Part shown: piece by piece, positions 54,874-63,187 of the stretch | Position numbering within the stretch: position 1 is the first letter of the stretch | How the letters are laid out: every line of letters starts with the position of its first letter | Origin: Cubamyces lactineus | Lineage: Eukaryota; Basidiomycota; Agaricomycetes; Polyporales; Polyporaceae | Assembly: GCA_022376465.1 (NCBI GenBank) | Contig: JACDTU010000001.1 | Coordinates: forward strand, 2,108,001-2,172,000 | Direction: 5' to 3' | DNA: 64,000 bases | Made by a program: the position numbers and the translations under genes | Notes under the pieces: model-generated | Told to the model about the DNA's origin: nothing | Seen by the model: only the letters and a program-made list of their open reading frames with translations | The model's database searches: none

Positions 54874-56151
54874 TTAGGCATGCACGATAATGTTCTGGTT
54901 TCTCTCGACGACCTCAGGACGGAAAACGTCCAGCGAGATATTGACGAGGTCAGATTCATTACCTACCGCCCGAATGCAGTCCCACTGCGCCGACTCCGCC
55001 GCCGACATACCCAAAGCTTGGCGATAAGTCGTCGGGGTGCGTTCGGCCTCGATCTTGAAGGCATGGAAGTTTCCTCGACGAGCGATGACGTCGTCGATAA
55101 GGAGCGATGCTGCCATAGTGGTTCTGACTGAAGCCTCAGGCCATCGAAGGTGATACGCAACCATGATACGAGTGGGTGAGATACCAAAGGGGTTGTTGGG
55201 GACCACGAAGATGTCGCCGTTTGAGTTGACGTATCCAAGCCGATCGTCGCCAGTTCCTCGAAAAAAACCGCAACGCCCACGGGGTTCCTCGACGTTCTTG
55301 GTGACAGTTGTCGGGGGAGGAGGAGGAGGAGAAGGTGCCCGAACGGCGACCTTCAATGCCTCATGAAATTCGTCCTCCGAAAGCTCGTCGATGGTGCTAA
55401 GCTCGAGTTGTTCGAGCTCAGGCAAGAGGTCGAAAGACTCTACCTCAGAATAAGGTGAGTCGGAACTGGAGGAGGTCAAGGACGGAGTCGACTCCTGAAC
55501 CGAAGCCTGACCCCATTTAATAGCTTCTTCTTCAGGATCCGGGGTAGACACCTTCCAGGGGTCAGTTGAAGGGATTGACCATCCGTCGTCTGAACTCACA
55601 TCCGAAGAGTCTACCTCGATAGGCTCGGGGTAGTCGTCGAGACGTTGTGGCCAGAAAACGTGACCCCAGCTATGAGTGCCGTGTTGGTTACGAAGGGGCA
55701 TTAGATCCGATAGAGCCCCCGCGATCTGAGGGTTAGCAAGCATAGAAAGAACTTTCTCTGCTGCTTGGATCACAGCCTGGTAGGCCTCATTCGCGACTTG
55801 GTCCACCTTCCTCTTCTCCGACTTGGGAGCCGACGTCTTCTTGTTGTATCCAACGATAGCCCCGTAAGATGGGGCGGCCCTAGCGAGGGCGCGGTAGACG
55901 TCGATGAGGTCTTTAACCTCGGGGAGATGAGAGATCCGAGCCTCGACGTGACTGTAGAGGTCGGGGTGAACGATAACCCAGCCGATGCGGTCGGCGAGGG
56001 TGCCTTCGTCATTGGCCGAGACAGTGTGTCGGGGAAGGTGGTTATAGAAAACCGTCCTCCGTTCGCGGATGAAGTTGGGGGGACGGGGAATGTTGCGTCT
56101 GGAAGCCTCAGAGAAGCGGCGACCAGTGAGATGAGTGCGAGTGTTGACCAT
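54874..56151 (-). CDS. Gypsy-2 additional ORF downstream of pol (unknown function)
   Basis: 425 codons from a true ATG (56151) to TAA (54874-54876), in the sense of the element, starting 67 bp after the pol stop. This is the env position, but there is no signal peptide or membrane segment, so it is not an envelope protein. The N-terminus is basic (TRTHLTGRRFSEASRRN). A helical part follows (LPEVKDLIDVYRALARAA; NEAYQAVIQAAEKVLSMLA). The middle is acidic and Ser/Pro-rich (SSDVSSDDGWSIPSTDP). A compact C-terminal part has GRCGFFRGTGDDRLGYVNSN and RIMVAYHLRWPEASVR. I do not recognise the family. The length and lack of stops suggest it is maintained. Confidence 0.75.
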   Translation of the reverse strand: MVNTRTHLTGRRFSEASRRNIPRPPNFIRERRTVFYNHLPRHTVSANDEGTLADRIGWVIVHPDLYSHVEARISHLPEVKDLIDVYRALARAAPSYGAIVGYNKKTSAPKSEKRKVDQVANEAYQAVIQAAEKVLSMLANPQIAGALSDLMPLRNQHGTHSWGHVFWPQRLDDYPEPIEVDSSDVSSDDGWSIPSTDPWKVSTPDPEEEAIKWGQASVQESTPSLTSSSSDSPYSEVESFDLLPELEQLELSTIDELSEDEFHEALKVAVRAPSPPPPPPTTVTKNVEEPRGRCGFFRGTGDDRLGYVNSNGDIFVVPNNPFGISPTRIMVAYHLRWPEASVRTTMAASLLIDDVIARRGNFHAFKIEAERTPTTYRQALGMSAAESAQWDCIRAVGNESDLVNISLDVFRPEVVERNQNIIVHA

Positions 56152-56217
56152 AGTGAATATCAGAAAATGTTTAGAAAATTGGAGGGAATATTTGAGTGAG
56201 GAGTGGGTTGAGTCTTT

Positions 56218-59200
56218 TTACGACAATTTGTGCCTCTTCTTATAGTTGCGCAAGATCGACTGCGCATTCTTGAGATGTTTTTCTGGTTCCCAAGAATTTT
56301 CCGACGCGGGCCAACCCTTCCAAGCCACTAGATACTGTTTTCGGGTACCTCGGGTACGGTGGCTTAGGATTGCTTCTACCTCCCATTCCTCTCCTTCCGT
56401 CGAATCTGGAGTGGGAATCGGTGGAGGTCGGACGTAGTCTGGTCCGTGCTCCTTAGTTGTGTGGTACGGAGTAAGTAGCGCTGCGTGGAAGACGGGGTGT
56501 ATCTTCCATTTCTCCGGGAGTTTTAATTTGAATGTAACCGGTCCCAAGACCTTGACAACTGTGAACGGTCCCACTCGTTTTGGAATCAACTTCCTAGAGA
56601 CATATGGAAGCCTTAGGTTCTTTGTATCGAGAAGAACCTTGTCTCCAAGCTTCAGCGGAACTTGAGCAGCGGGGAGCCTTCTTGACATGGCTGCGGCGGC
56701 CTGCGCGTGCGCAGCTATTGTATTCTCCCTGGCTTCCTGAAGACTTTGAAGCCTCTGCTCCGTACTTGGATGCTTTGGGGTGGTTCGGACTGTCCCAGCG
56801 GCTTCTGGCTGAAACCCGTAGAGGAGCTCAAACGGGGATTTTCCCGTGACAGAGTGTGTCCGCTGATTGTGCGCGAATTCGAATTGAGGCAGCAGTTTGG
56901 CCCAGTTCTCCGGATTGTTAGCACAGTAGAGCCGAAGTGCTAAATCGAGTTCTTGATTGACTCGCTCCGTTTCCCCATCTGTCTGAGGATGATAGGCCGT
57001 GCTGAGTGCCGTTTCAATTCCGAGGCTGTTGTGTAATTCTTTGAATGCCTTGGAGATGAATTGCGGCCCTCGATCCGAGATGACTTTCGCAGGTAGTCCG
57101 AATCTGCGATATACATCCCTTTGCAGAATATCCATGGCTCCTTCTGCCGTAATATTCTTGGTGCAAGGGGAAAATACCGCTGCCTTGGATACATCATGGT
57201 CAACTACCACTTGGACGGCATTGAATCCATCCGACTCTGGTAGATCCGTGATATAATCCATTGTAATGGTCCGGAAAGGCCTAGTATCCCCACTGTGTTG
57301 AATGGGAATTAAGCCTGGTTTAATGGGATGCGTATTGACCTTGCTTGTTTGGCAAGCGGCGCAACCTTTGACATATTGCACAATGAATTTCCGCATGCCT
57401 GGCCACATATATTCCCGTTTAACCAGATCATAGGTTTTCTGGACTCCTGGGTGTCCCATAATCGGTGCGTCGTGATGCATCTTGACTATATCACGATACA
57501 ATTGATTATCTGGTGGAACATATACCCTGTTCTTGTACAGGAGTATTCCGTCGTCGTCGGACCAATCTTCTGGTTTGCCGAACTCTGGGCGTTTGGTAGC
57601 CTTTCCTTTTAGGGTAATGTACTCTACTACCGAGCTGTCCCGTAGCTTGCTATCGCGGATGCGCTCTTGTAGCTCAACGTTGACAGCTTTGGCAAAAAGT
57701 TCTGGTCCCAATAATACGACGTCCTTGTTGTCATTTTCCCCCCCGTCATGCCCTGATCTCCGAGAAAGGGCGTCTGCTTGAGTGAGGGATTTTCCGGGCT
57801 GGTGCTTGATTACGATGTTGAACTCCGAGAGGAATAAATGCCATCGCGCCTGTCTACGATTTAACTTCTGCGCCGTACGGAAGTAGGTCAGATTTTTGTG
57901 ATCTGATAGGATTTCTGTAGGGTGTGGGGAACCCTGCAAAAAATGTCGCCATGCTTCGAGAGCTCGAACAATGGCTAACAATTCTCTATCATAAATCTGA
58001 TAGTTCCGTTCCGCAGGAGTAAAGGACTTGGACAAATAGGCACAAGGATGCCATAGTCCGTCCTCTCCTTGCTGTCGTAGTACAGCACCTGTTGCGACCT
58101 TAGAAGCATCGCACTCAATCTGAAATGGTTTCTCCGGATCCGGGATTTGTAGGATCGGTTCTTCAGTAAACCGCTTCTTGAGTGTATTGAATGCTTTCTG
58201 ACAATCAGAGGTCCACAGAAAAGGCTGGTCCTTCTTGGTCAATTCCGTGAGGGGTCGGACTATCTTTGAATAATCCCGAATGAACCGTCGGTAGAAATTA
58301 CCGAACCCTAGGAATGCCTGAACCTGCTTGACTGTTTTCGGTGGTTCCCACTCGATAATTGCCTTGAGCTTTACTGGATCCATAGCGACTACCCCTGGCC
58401 GAATTATTGATCCTAGAAATTCGACTTCTTGTCTGTCGAATTCGCATTTTTCCGCCTTGAGGAATAGATCACTGTCTTGAAGTCGCTGTAAAGCTCTTCG
58501 CGTGCGTTTGTGATGGTCCTCGACATTGTCTGAGAATATCAGGATGTCGTCCATGTAAATGACCATCCATCCTTCCTGAAGCATGTCCCGGAAGAGATCG
58601 TTCATCATGTTCTGGAATGTGGCCGGTGCGTTGCACAAACCAAAAAACATGACTGTCGGTTCGAACAATCCGCTGGGTGTTATAAACGCAGCTTTCCACT
58701 CATCACCCTCTTTGATGCGAACATTATTGTACCCTGCTCGCACGTCGAGCTTGGTGAATATTGTGGCCCCTTTCAGCCGGTCAATGATGTCGCTGATGAG
58801 CGGCAAGGGATATGCGTTTTTGATAGTCCCCTCATTAAGAGCCCTGTAGTCTTGAACAGGTCGAAGACTCCCATCCTTCTTAGTGACAAAGAAAAATGGC
58901 GAGGCTAGTGGAGACTTGGATTTTCGAATGTAGCCCTTCTCGAGGTTCTCCGCAATGAATTTGTCGAGTTCTATACGTTCCGTATAGGTCAGAGGGTAGA
59001 TTTTCCTCCAAGACCCCTTGGTATGATGGTCGAAGTCCTTCTTGAATTCGATAGCATGGTCCCATGGTCTCGAGGGCGGAAATCTACTTGCTGCCTTTTT
59101 CTCAAAGACCTGTCGATAGTCCTTTACAAAATCAGGTAGGATTTCGTCCAAGGTCTTCTCCTTCTGGTCTTTCTTCGCTGCTATAGCGATCTCCGTAGAC

Positions 59201-59841
59201 TTATTAATCTTTCGGATTTTCTTCTTGCGGTACCATAGCTCGATGGCCCTCGAAGGATTAAATGTAAGCCTTTCGGAGTCTGGGTCTGCGTCGTCCTCGT
59301 CCGGTATAGCACGTACGAACGATACGACCAGGTCTTGATTTAGAGGTTTTACTGGGAAGTTCCACAGCATCCCTTCAGGTGGGTCGTGCTCGCATTGGTA
59401 TTTGTGGATCTGCTGCTGTTTCTTGATAATATCCGACTTGAAAGTAATGCGACCACTTTCCCAGTCGATATTAGGATTGTACTTGCGGATCCATGGCATG
59501 CCAAATAGGACATCGTCCCGCCCAATGTCAGCCACATACCAATTTGTTGGGAGCTTCTTCCCTTGGAGATTAAATGTCCCCTCCACCCGATGGGTAATGG
59601 TTCCCATGCTATTAACGCTATCGTCCGCGTTCCGGAAAGTCAGAGTCTTTGGTAGTCTGACTGTCGGAAGATTGTACTTGTCCACAATCTTTTTATTGAC
59701 GATCACTGCGTCCGCACCAGTGTCGATGAGTCCCTTGATTTCGACGGCTTTGTCCTGAACCTGCATGTAACCGGGTATCAGCAGAGCACTGCGTCTCCGC
59801 TCTGTATTGGTTACAATAGTTACATGCAGTTCCTTGGGCAA
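56218..59841 (-). CDS. Gypsy-2 Pol (protease, RT, RNase H, integrase, chromodomain)
   Basis: 1207 codons. The frame is open upstream to the gag frameshift site and the first listed codon is TTG, so it is most likely made only as a Gag-Pol fusion. Protease: KGLIDTGADAVIVN (about residue 36). Reverse transcriptase: TKLDVRAGYNNVRI and IYMDDILIFSD (about 428). RNase H: QIECDASKVATGAVL. Integrase: zinc motif with HHDAPIMGHPGVQKTY and CAACQTSK, then core residues in ITMDYITDLPES, VISDRGPQFIS and TDGETERVNQE. The C-terminal chromodomain is EWEVEAILSHR, then QYLVAWKGWP and ENSWEPEKHL (about 1145-1195), which in chromoviruses directs integration to particular chromatin. The stop is TAA at 56218-56220. 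Confidence 0.95.
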   Translation of the reverse strand: MPKELHVTIVTNTERRRSALLIPGYMQVQDKAVEIKGLIDTGADAVIVNKKIVDKYNLPTVRLPKTLTFRNADDSVNSMGTITHRVEGTFNLQGKKLPTNWYVADIGRDDVLFGMPWIRKYNPNIDWESGRITFKSDIIKKQQQIHKYQCEHDPPEGMLWNFPVKPLNQDLVVSFVRAIPDEDDADPDSERLTFNPSRAIELWYRKKKIRKINKSTEIAIAAKKDQKEKTLDEILPDFVKDYRQVFEKKAASRFPPSRPWDHAIEFKKDFDHHTKGSWRKIYPLTYTERIELDKFIAENLEKGYIRKSKSPLASPFFFVTKKDGSLRPVQDYRALNEGTIKNAYPLPLISDIIDRLKGATIFTKLDVRAGYNNVRIKEGDEWKAAFITPSGLFEPTVMFFGLCNAPATFQNMMNDLFRDMLQEGWMVIYMDDILIFSDNVEDHHKRTRRALQRLQDSDLFLKAEKCEFDRQEVEFLGSIIRPGVVAMDPVKLKAIIEWEPPKTVKQVQAFLGFGNFYRRFIRDYSKIVRPLTELTKKDQPFLWTSDCQKAFNTLKKRFTEEPILQIPDPEKPFQIECDASKVATGAVLRQQGEDGLWHPCAYLSKSFTPAERNYQIYDRELLAIVRALEAWRHFLQGSPHPTEILSDHKNLTYFRTAQKLNRRQARWHLFLSEFNIVIKHQPGKSLTQADALSRRSGHDGGENDNKDVVLLGPELFAKAVNVELQERIRDSKLRDSSVVEYITLKGKATKRPEFGKPEDWSDDDGILLYKNRVYVPPDNQLYRDIVKMHHDAPIMGHPGVQKTYDLVKREYMWPGMRKFIVQYVKGCAACQTSKVNTHPIKPGLIPIQHSGDTRPFRTITMDYITDLPESDGFNAVQVVVDHDVSKAAVFSPCTKNITAEGAMDILQRDVYRRFGLPAKVISDRGPQFISKAFKELHNSLGIETALSTAYHPQTDGETERVNQELDLALRLYCANNPENWAKLLPQFEFAHNQRTHSVTGKSPFELLYGFQPEAAGTVRTTPKHPSTEQRLQSLQEARENTIAAHAQAAAAMSRRLPAAQVPLKLGDKVLLDTKNLRLPYVSRKLIPKRVGPFTVVKVLGPVTFKLKLPEKWKIHPVFHAALLTPYHTTKEHGPDYVRPPPIPTPDSTEGEEWEVEAILSHRTRGTRKQYLVAWKGWPASENSWEPEKHLKNAQSILRNYKKRHKLS

Positions 59842-59877
59842 GTCAGGCGTCGAGTCTGCTTGCCTGCCTAAAAACCC
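59837..59877 (-). promoter_or_regulatory. Gypsy-2 programmed -1 frameshift signal
   Basis: On the minus strand the gag frame ends ACG GGT TTT TAG. The heptamer G GGT TTT (59871-59877) has the X XXY YYZ form and abuts the stop. A 6-nt spacer is followed by a hairpin GGCAAG (59859-59864) / CTTGCC (59837-59842) with a 16-nt loop. The -1 frame is open from there into pol. Confidence 0.75.
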
Positions 59878-61742
59878 GTCTCAAAATCTGTAGCCCTGAG
59901 TGCGTTAATAGAAATATTGTCCTCTTCGTCCTCTTCGTCCTCTTCGTCTGAGATTTCTTCAGACTCGTCCTCTAAGTCCTCGTCGGTAACCTGTCGTACC
60001 TTCCGACTGACAGGTTTGCCGGGCTTCTTAGGTTTAGAAGGACAGTCTCTAGAAATATGTCCCGGCTTCCTGCACCGGAAGCATAGTCCCTTGTCTTGCA
60101 GCTCCTGTCTCTCCTTGACAGAGAGCTTGTTAATATCGAGCGAGTCGTCCTCGATATTAACCGTCTTGACATTCTTCCTAGTCTTCGAGGTTTTGGCCTT
60201 GCGTCCTCTACGATTAGCCAAAATCTTCTCCGTAAGGTGATAGCTATGGTCGATCTCCTTAGTCCTAGTCATCCACTCTTCAATGGTCGTCGGCGGAGGG
60301 TACGACATGGATATCTTCTTCAGTAAATATTCTGGAAGCGCATTCCTGTACAGGGCCAGTTGCGCTGCTGGGTCCAGAATTTTTCCCTTGAGAGCTAGAT
60401 CCATGAACCTCGCATTGAACTCATCGACTGAAGAGTAGTCCTTGAGCTGTATCGTCGTGAGATTAACCATAGAGTCGTCCACCTCGTCTACTGGGGCAAA
60501 GGCGAGTAGGAAATTCCTCTTGAAGACCGGCCAAGAGTCAAATCCTCGATAGACTCCCGGTCTAATTTCCTCTTCAGCTCGCTGAATTGTGATGTCCTTC
60601 CAGTAGTTTATATTGTCCCCTTCCATGAAGGATAGGGCCGTCGCCACCTTCGTGTAATCATTAACGAAGTCGTGGGGTCGCGCCGTGAACAACAGGAACA
60701 GTTGATTAAGGAAGGACCTGGTTTTGTCTCGGTCTCCATTGAAGACCTCAGGGTCCTTGATCTTGCCCTTTCCGTGTCCTTGCGGCGCATTTCCTGGAGC
60801 TTCTTGCGGTTCCGGGTCTGGGTCTGGTCCTGGTGGTCCTCCTCCTGGGGAGTAGGGATCTGAAGGCTCAGGGTCAGGCCGACCTCCGGGCCTACCTGGT
60901 CCGCCTCCTCCTCCACCTCCAGAAGGATTGATAACTCCTCCAGAAATTGCCGTTGCCCGAGGGGCTGGTCCACTTGATAAAGACCCGTATCTTTCTCCTT
61001 CTGAGCCTTGCCCTTGCGGAGTGAACGCATATCTATGGGCTCCAGAAATGGACTCTCCTGTCACTGTTCCCGACATGTACGATGGTACTGATTTTCGTAC
61101 AAATTCTGGGGTTGCGCTGCGACCAGTATACTCCAATTCAGATTTAGTCTCCTCGACCTCTGTCTGAATATGCTCTTCTCTCGGTTCAGGTGTTTCTGCC
61201 TCTACCCGAGTGTCTTCTGTTTTCGGTGCAGGTACTACGACCTTAATCCGAATAGTTTCTTCGATTTTCGGTTCAGGTGCTTCAACCGTCGTCCGAAAAG
61301 TCTCGTCCTCCTTGTCCGAGTCCTCTACCTTAGGCGGTTCGGTCTCCTTTCCTTTCTCCTTGAAGGATGGACCTGATTCCTTAGGTGATTCGGATTCTTG
61401 AGGTTTCGGGGTTCCTACTCTTGAAGTCGGAAACGATCCTGACACAACTCTCGGACTATTAATCCGACCAGTAGCTTTTCCAGCAAGTAGTGGCTTCTTG
61501 ACTAACGCGGGTTGTCGTCCGTGGGTGTTAGTAATATCCCGCTCTTGTGAAGAGTGTGTTAAGATTAAAGCCGATGCGTGCTTGACGTTTGGAACCTCCT
61601 TAGTGTTGTACCGAAGTGGACACCTTTCGTTGGTGCAAAAATTCCACTTGTCTACGCTTTCTCGATAGTATACGTCCCGAGCTTTGTCGGAGTTGTAGAG
61701 ATGATATAACCTTGAACAACTATATGGTTCAGCTGAACTCAT
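59868..61742 (-). CDS. Gypsy-2 Gag
   Basis: 624 residues from the ATG at 61742, which overlaps the stop of the upstream frame (ATGA). The N-terminal part has a Cys pair region (WNFCTNERCPLRYN). It is followed by a long acidic, Pro/Glu-rich disordered stretch and a glycine run. The capsid-type core is IKDPEVFNGDRDKTRSFLNQ, then ALSFMEGDNINYWKDI and YSSVDEFNARFMDLALKG. The zinc knuckle is CFRCRKPGHISRDC (about residues 553-566), and the tail is very acidic (ISDEEDEEDEEDN). The stop is TAG at 59868-59870, directly after the slippery heptamer. Confidence 0.93.
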   Translation of the reverse strand: MSSAEPYSCSRLYHLYNSDKARDVYYRESVDKWNFCTNERCPLRYNTKEVPNVKHASALILTHSSQERDITNTHGRQPALVKKPLLAGKATGRINSPRVVSGSFPTSRVGTPKPQESESPKESGPSFKEKGKETEPPKVEDSDKEDETFRTTVEAPEPKIEETIRIKVVVPAPKTEDTRVEAETPEPREEHIQTEVEETKSELEYTGRSATPEFVRKSVPSYMSGTVTGESISGAHRYAFTPQGQGSEGERYGSLSSGPAPRATAISGGVINPSGGGGGGGPGRPGGRPDPEPSDPYSPGGGPPGPDPDPEPQEAPGNAPQGHGKGKIKDPEVFNGDRDKTRSFLNQLFLLFTARPHDFVNDYTKVATALSFMEGDNINYWKDITIQRAEEEIRPGVYRGFDSWPVFKRNFLLAFAPVDEVDDSMVNLTTIQLKDYSSVDEFNARFMDLALKGKILDPAAQLALYRNALPEYLLKKISMSYPPPTTIEEWMTRTKEIDHSYHLTEKILANRRGRKAKTSKTRKNVKTVNIEDDSLDINKLSVKERQELQDKGLCFRCRKPGHISRDCPSKPKKPGKPVSRKVRQVTDEDLEDESEEISDEEDEEDEEDNISINALRATDFETGF

Positions 61743-62614
61743 ACACGTTGTGCTTGTCGTAGGAAAGCCTGATGTAGTTCCCTAGCTCGGAGGCAACTAC
61801 GAAATTTCCTAAGATTTTCTTCGAGGTCTATATCTGCGTAGTTCTCCGGATTGAGGACCTTTGCTCGCAGGTAGTCAATCTGGTTCTGAAGATATCCCGC
61901 AAAGTTCCGTACCCTCGTTGGAGGTGTAACAGCTTGTCTTGGAATAAATTCGAGTGTCTGGATGACCTGAGTTATGTATCGATGGGCTCGTTCGAGAGTC
62001 GCGTGATATCTCCTCGTGAAGTCTTCCTGTCCTAGTACTTCCAAGTTATCTGCTATAACTCGAAGTGTATCGATCGCGTGCACCGGAAGCTGTGTTCTCC
62101 GATAGAATATCCCTGCCGTTGAGGATGCTTCTTCAACACTAGTTTCTGGAGTCGATCGATCCGAACTATCCGTTCCTGGACTCGCTCGGGTTGGAATGGG
62201 TACGCCTATTGCTACTCCTGATTCCGCCTGAATGGCCAGAGAATTCCTATATTCTCTCCACTCGTCTGTTCTCTGAAACGCGGGTTCTTGTTCCGATACT
62301 CGAGTGCTCCGACCCGACGATGTCGAACTGGTACTTTCTACGTAAGGGATTGTCGAGCTAAAACCTCTTATCAAGGGGAATGGGGATCCTCCTGGCGATC
62401 TTGGGAGAGCAACTATATTCTCCGGGATCGCGAGTGGTGGTAAGCTCGGCAGTGTTTTGTTCCTTCCGCCTAGTACCCTGGGTGATTGTCGCAATGGGGG
62501 TTGTGTAGTTCCCTCCGTATTGACTATCGTCTCTCTGTACGTTACGAGCAAGAGAGAGTTCTGATGCGTTTCGTAGTCGTTGTCTTCCGACGTAGGCCTC
62601 TGCACTTTTAACAA
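61739..62614 (-). CDS. Gypsy-2 ATG-less upstream ORF (ORF1)
   Basis: At least 291 codons open upstream of gag, ending in TGA at 61739-61741 that overlaps the gag ATG. There is no ATG anywhere in the frame; the first listed codon is TTG and the frame stays open a few codons into the LTR. The translation is protein-like. It has a Ser/Thr/Pro-rich first half and a helical second half (HAIDTLRVIADNLEVLG; RAHRYITQVIQTLEFIP; LEENLRKFRSCLRARELHQ). It resembles no family I know. It may be translated from a non-AUG codon or a spliced leader, or be a Gag-like matrix segment. Confidence 0.55.
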   Translation of the reverse strand: MLKVQRPTSEDNDYETHQNSLLLVTYRETIVNTEGTTQPPLRQSPRVLGGRNKTLPSLPPLAIPENIVALPRSPGGSPFPLIRGFSSTIPYVESTSSTSSGRSTRVSEQEPAFQRTDEWREYRNSLAIQAESGVAIGVPIPTRASPGTDSSDRSTPETSVEEASSTAGIFYRRTQLPVHAIDTLRVIADNLEVLGQEDFTRRYHATLERAHRYITQVIQTLEFIPRQAVTPPTRVRNFAGYLQNQIDYLRAKVLNPENYADIDLEENLRKFRSCLRARELHQAFLRQAQRV

Positions 62615-62626
62615 GTGGAGGGTTAA

Positions 62627-62638
62627 AGCTTTCAGTCT
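62627..62638 (-). other. Gypsy-2 self-priming primer-binding site
   Basis: On the minus strand AGACTGAAAGCT lies two bases after the 5' LTR. It is perfectly complementary (12 of 12) to AGCTTTCAGTCT in the LTR (62807-62818), which starts 32 nt after the TATA box, the expected mRNA 5' end. This is the arrangement used by Tf1 for self-primed reverse transcription. Confidence 0.8.
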
Positions 62639-62640
62639 AA

Positions 62641-63182
62641 TGTTACGCTTTCGAGCGTGACTCTTAAACTATCAAGCCTTAAGACGTCAATGAATAGAGA
62701 GCTTGTATCTATTCAGCTACTAGCCCTAGCTTGTCGAAGATAAGCGCGTAGTAGTATTTGCAGTTGAAAGCGAGTTAACGAGCAACCAAAGTCGTATTTC
62801 GCGAAGAGACTGAAAGCTGAGGGTCGCTCTATGGCGTCGCCTCTTATATACATGTACACAAGCCTGTAGACGGAATGTTCTAGCGTATACAAGGACTTTC
62901 TGGTACGTAGTAGCCAGCGCTAGTTGAACCTAGTAACACTGTGGCAGTGCTACTGTGGACTGTGCAGAAGCGCCTGTGCACTGCGCGGAAGCGACTGTGC
63001 ACTGTACAGAAGTAACTGTGCATAGAAAGTCCTAGAGTGTCCTGGATAATACAAGACCATTCCTGTCTGTAAGAACCGTAGCTACAATCCTAGAGTCTGC
63101 CACATTCGTATCGTACAGCGTAAGTATCAGACAACGTTACCAGTCCATTGAGATGCCGCAATACCTATCGTACATCGTAACA
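62641..63182 (-). repeat. Gypsy-2 5' LTR
   Basis: 542 bp, the sense-strand 5' LTR of the element. The TATA box TATATAAG is on the minus strand at 62843-62850 and the predicted mRNA start near 62818. The 21-bp tandem repeat is at 62953-63023, upstream of the TATA box, so it lies in U3. Confidence 0.93.
62807..62850 (-). promoter_or_regulatory. Gypsy-2 promoter (TATA box and predicted start)
   Basis: On the minus strand TATATAAG (62850-62843) is followed 32 nt later by AGCTTTCAGTCT (62818-62807), the predicted transcript 5' end that pairs with the primer site. Confidence 0.7.
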
Positions 63183-63187
63183 GTACC

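Larger units (their letters stand above)
54298..63182 (-). mobile_element. Gypsy-2, complete chromodomain LTR retrotransposon (chromovirus)
   Basis: 8885 bp, coding on the minus strand, with two apparently identical 542-bp LTRs beginning TGTTACG and ending CGTAACA in both orientations. It is flanked by the 5-bp duplication GTACC (54293-54297, 63183-63187). Order in sense direction: 5' LTR, self-priming site, an ATG-less ORF, gag, frameshift site, pol with chromodomain, an extra ORF, purine tract, 3' LTR. All frames are intact. It is the youngest layer of the nested stack. Confidence 0.95.

Noticed and set aside
56218..59841. Independent start of gypsy-2 pol at 59841
   Set aside because: The codon there is TTG, and the frame is open back to the slippery site at the gag stop; fusion by frameshifting is more likely.
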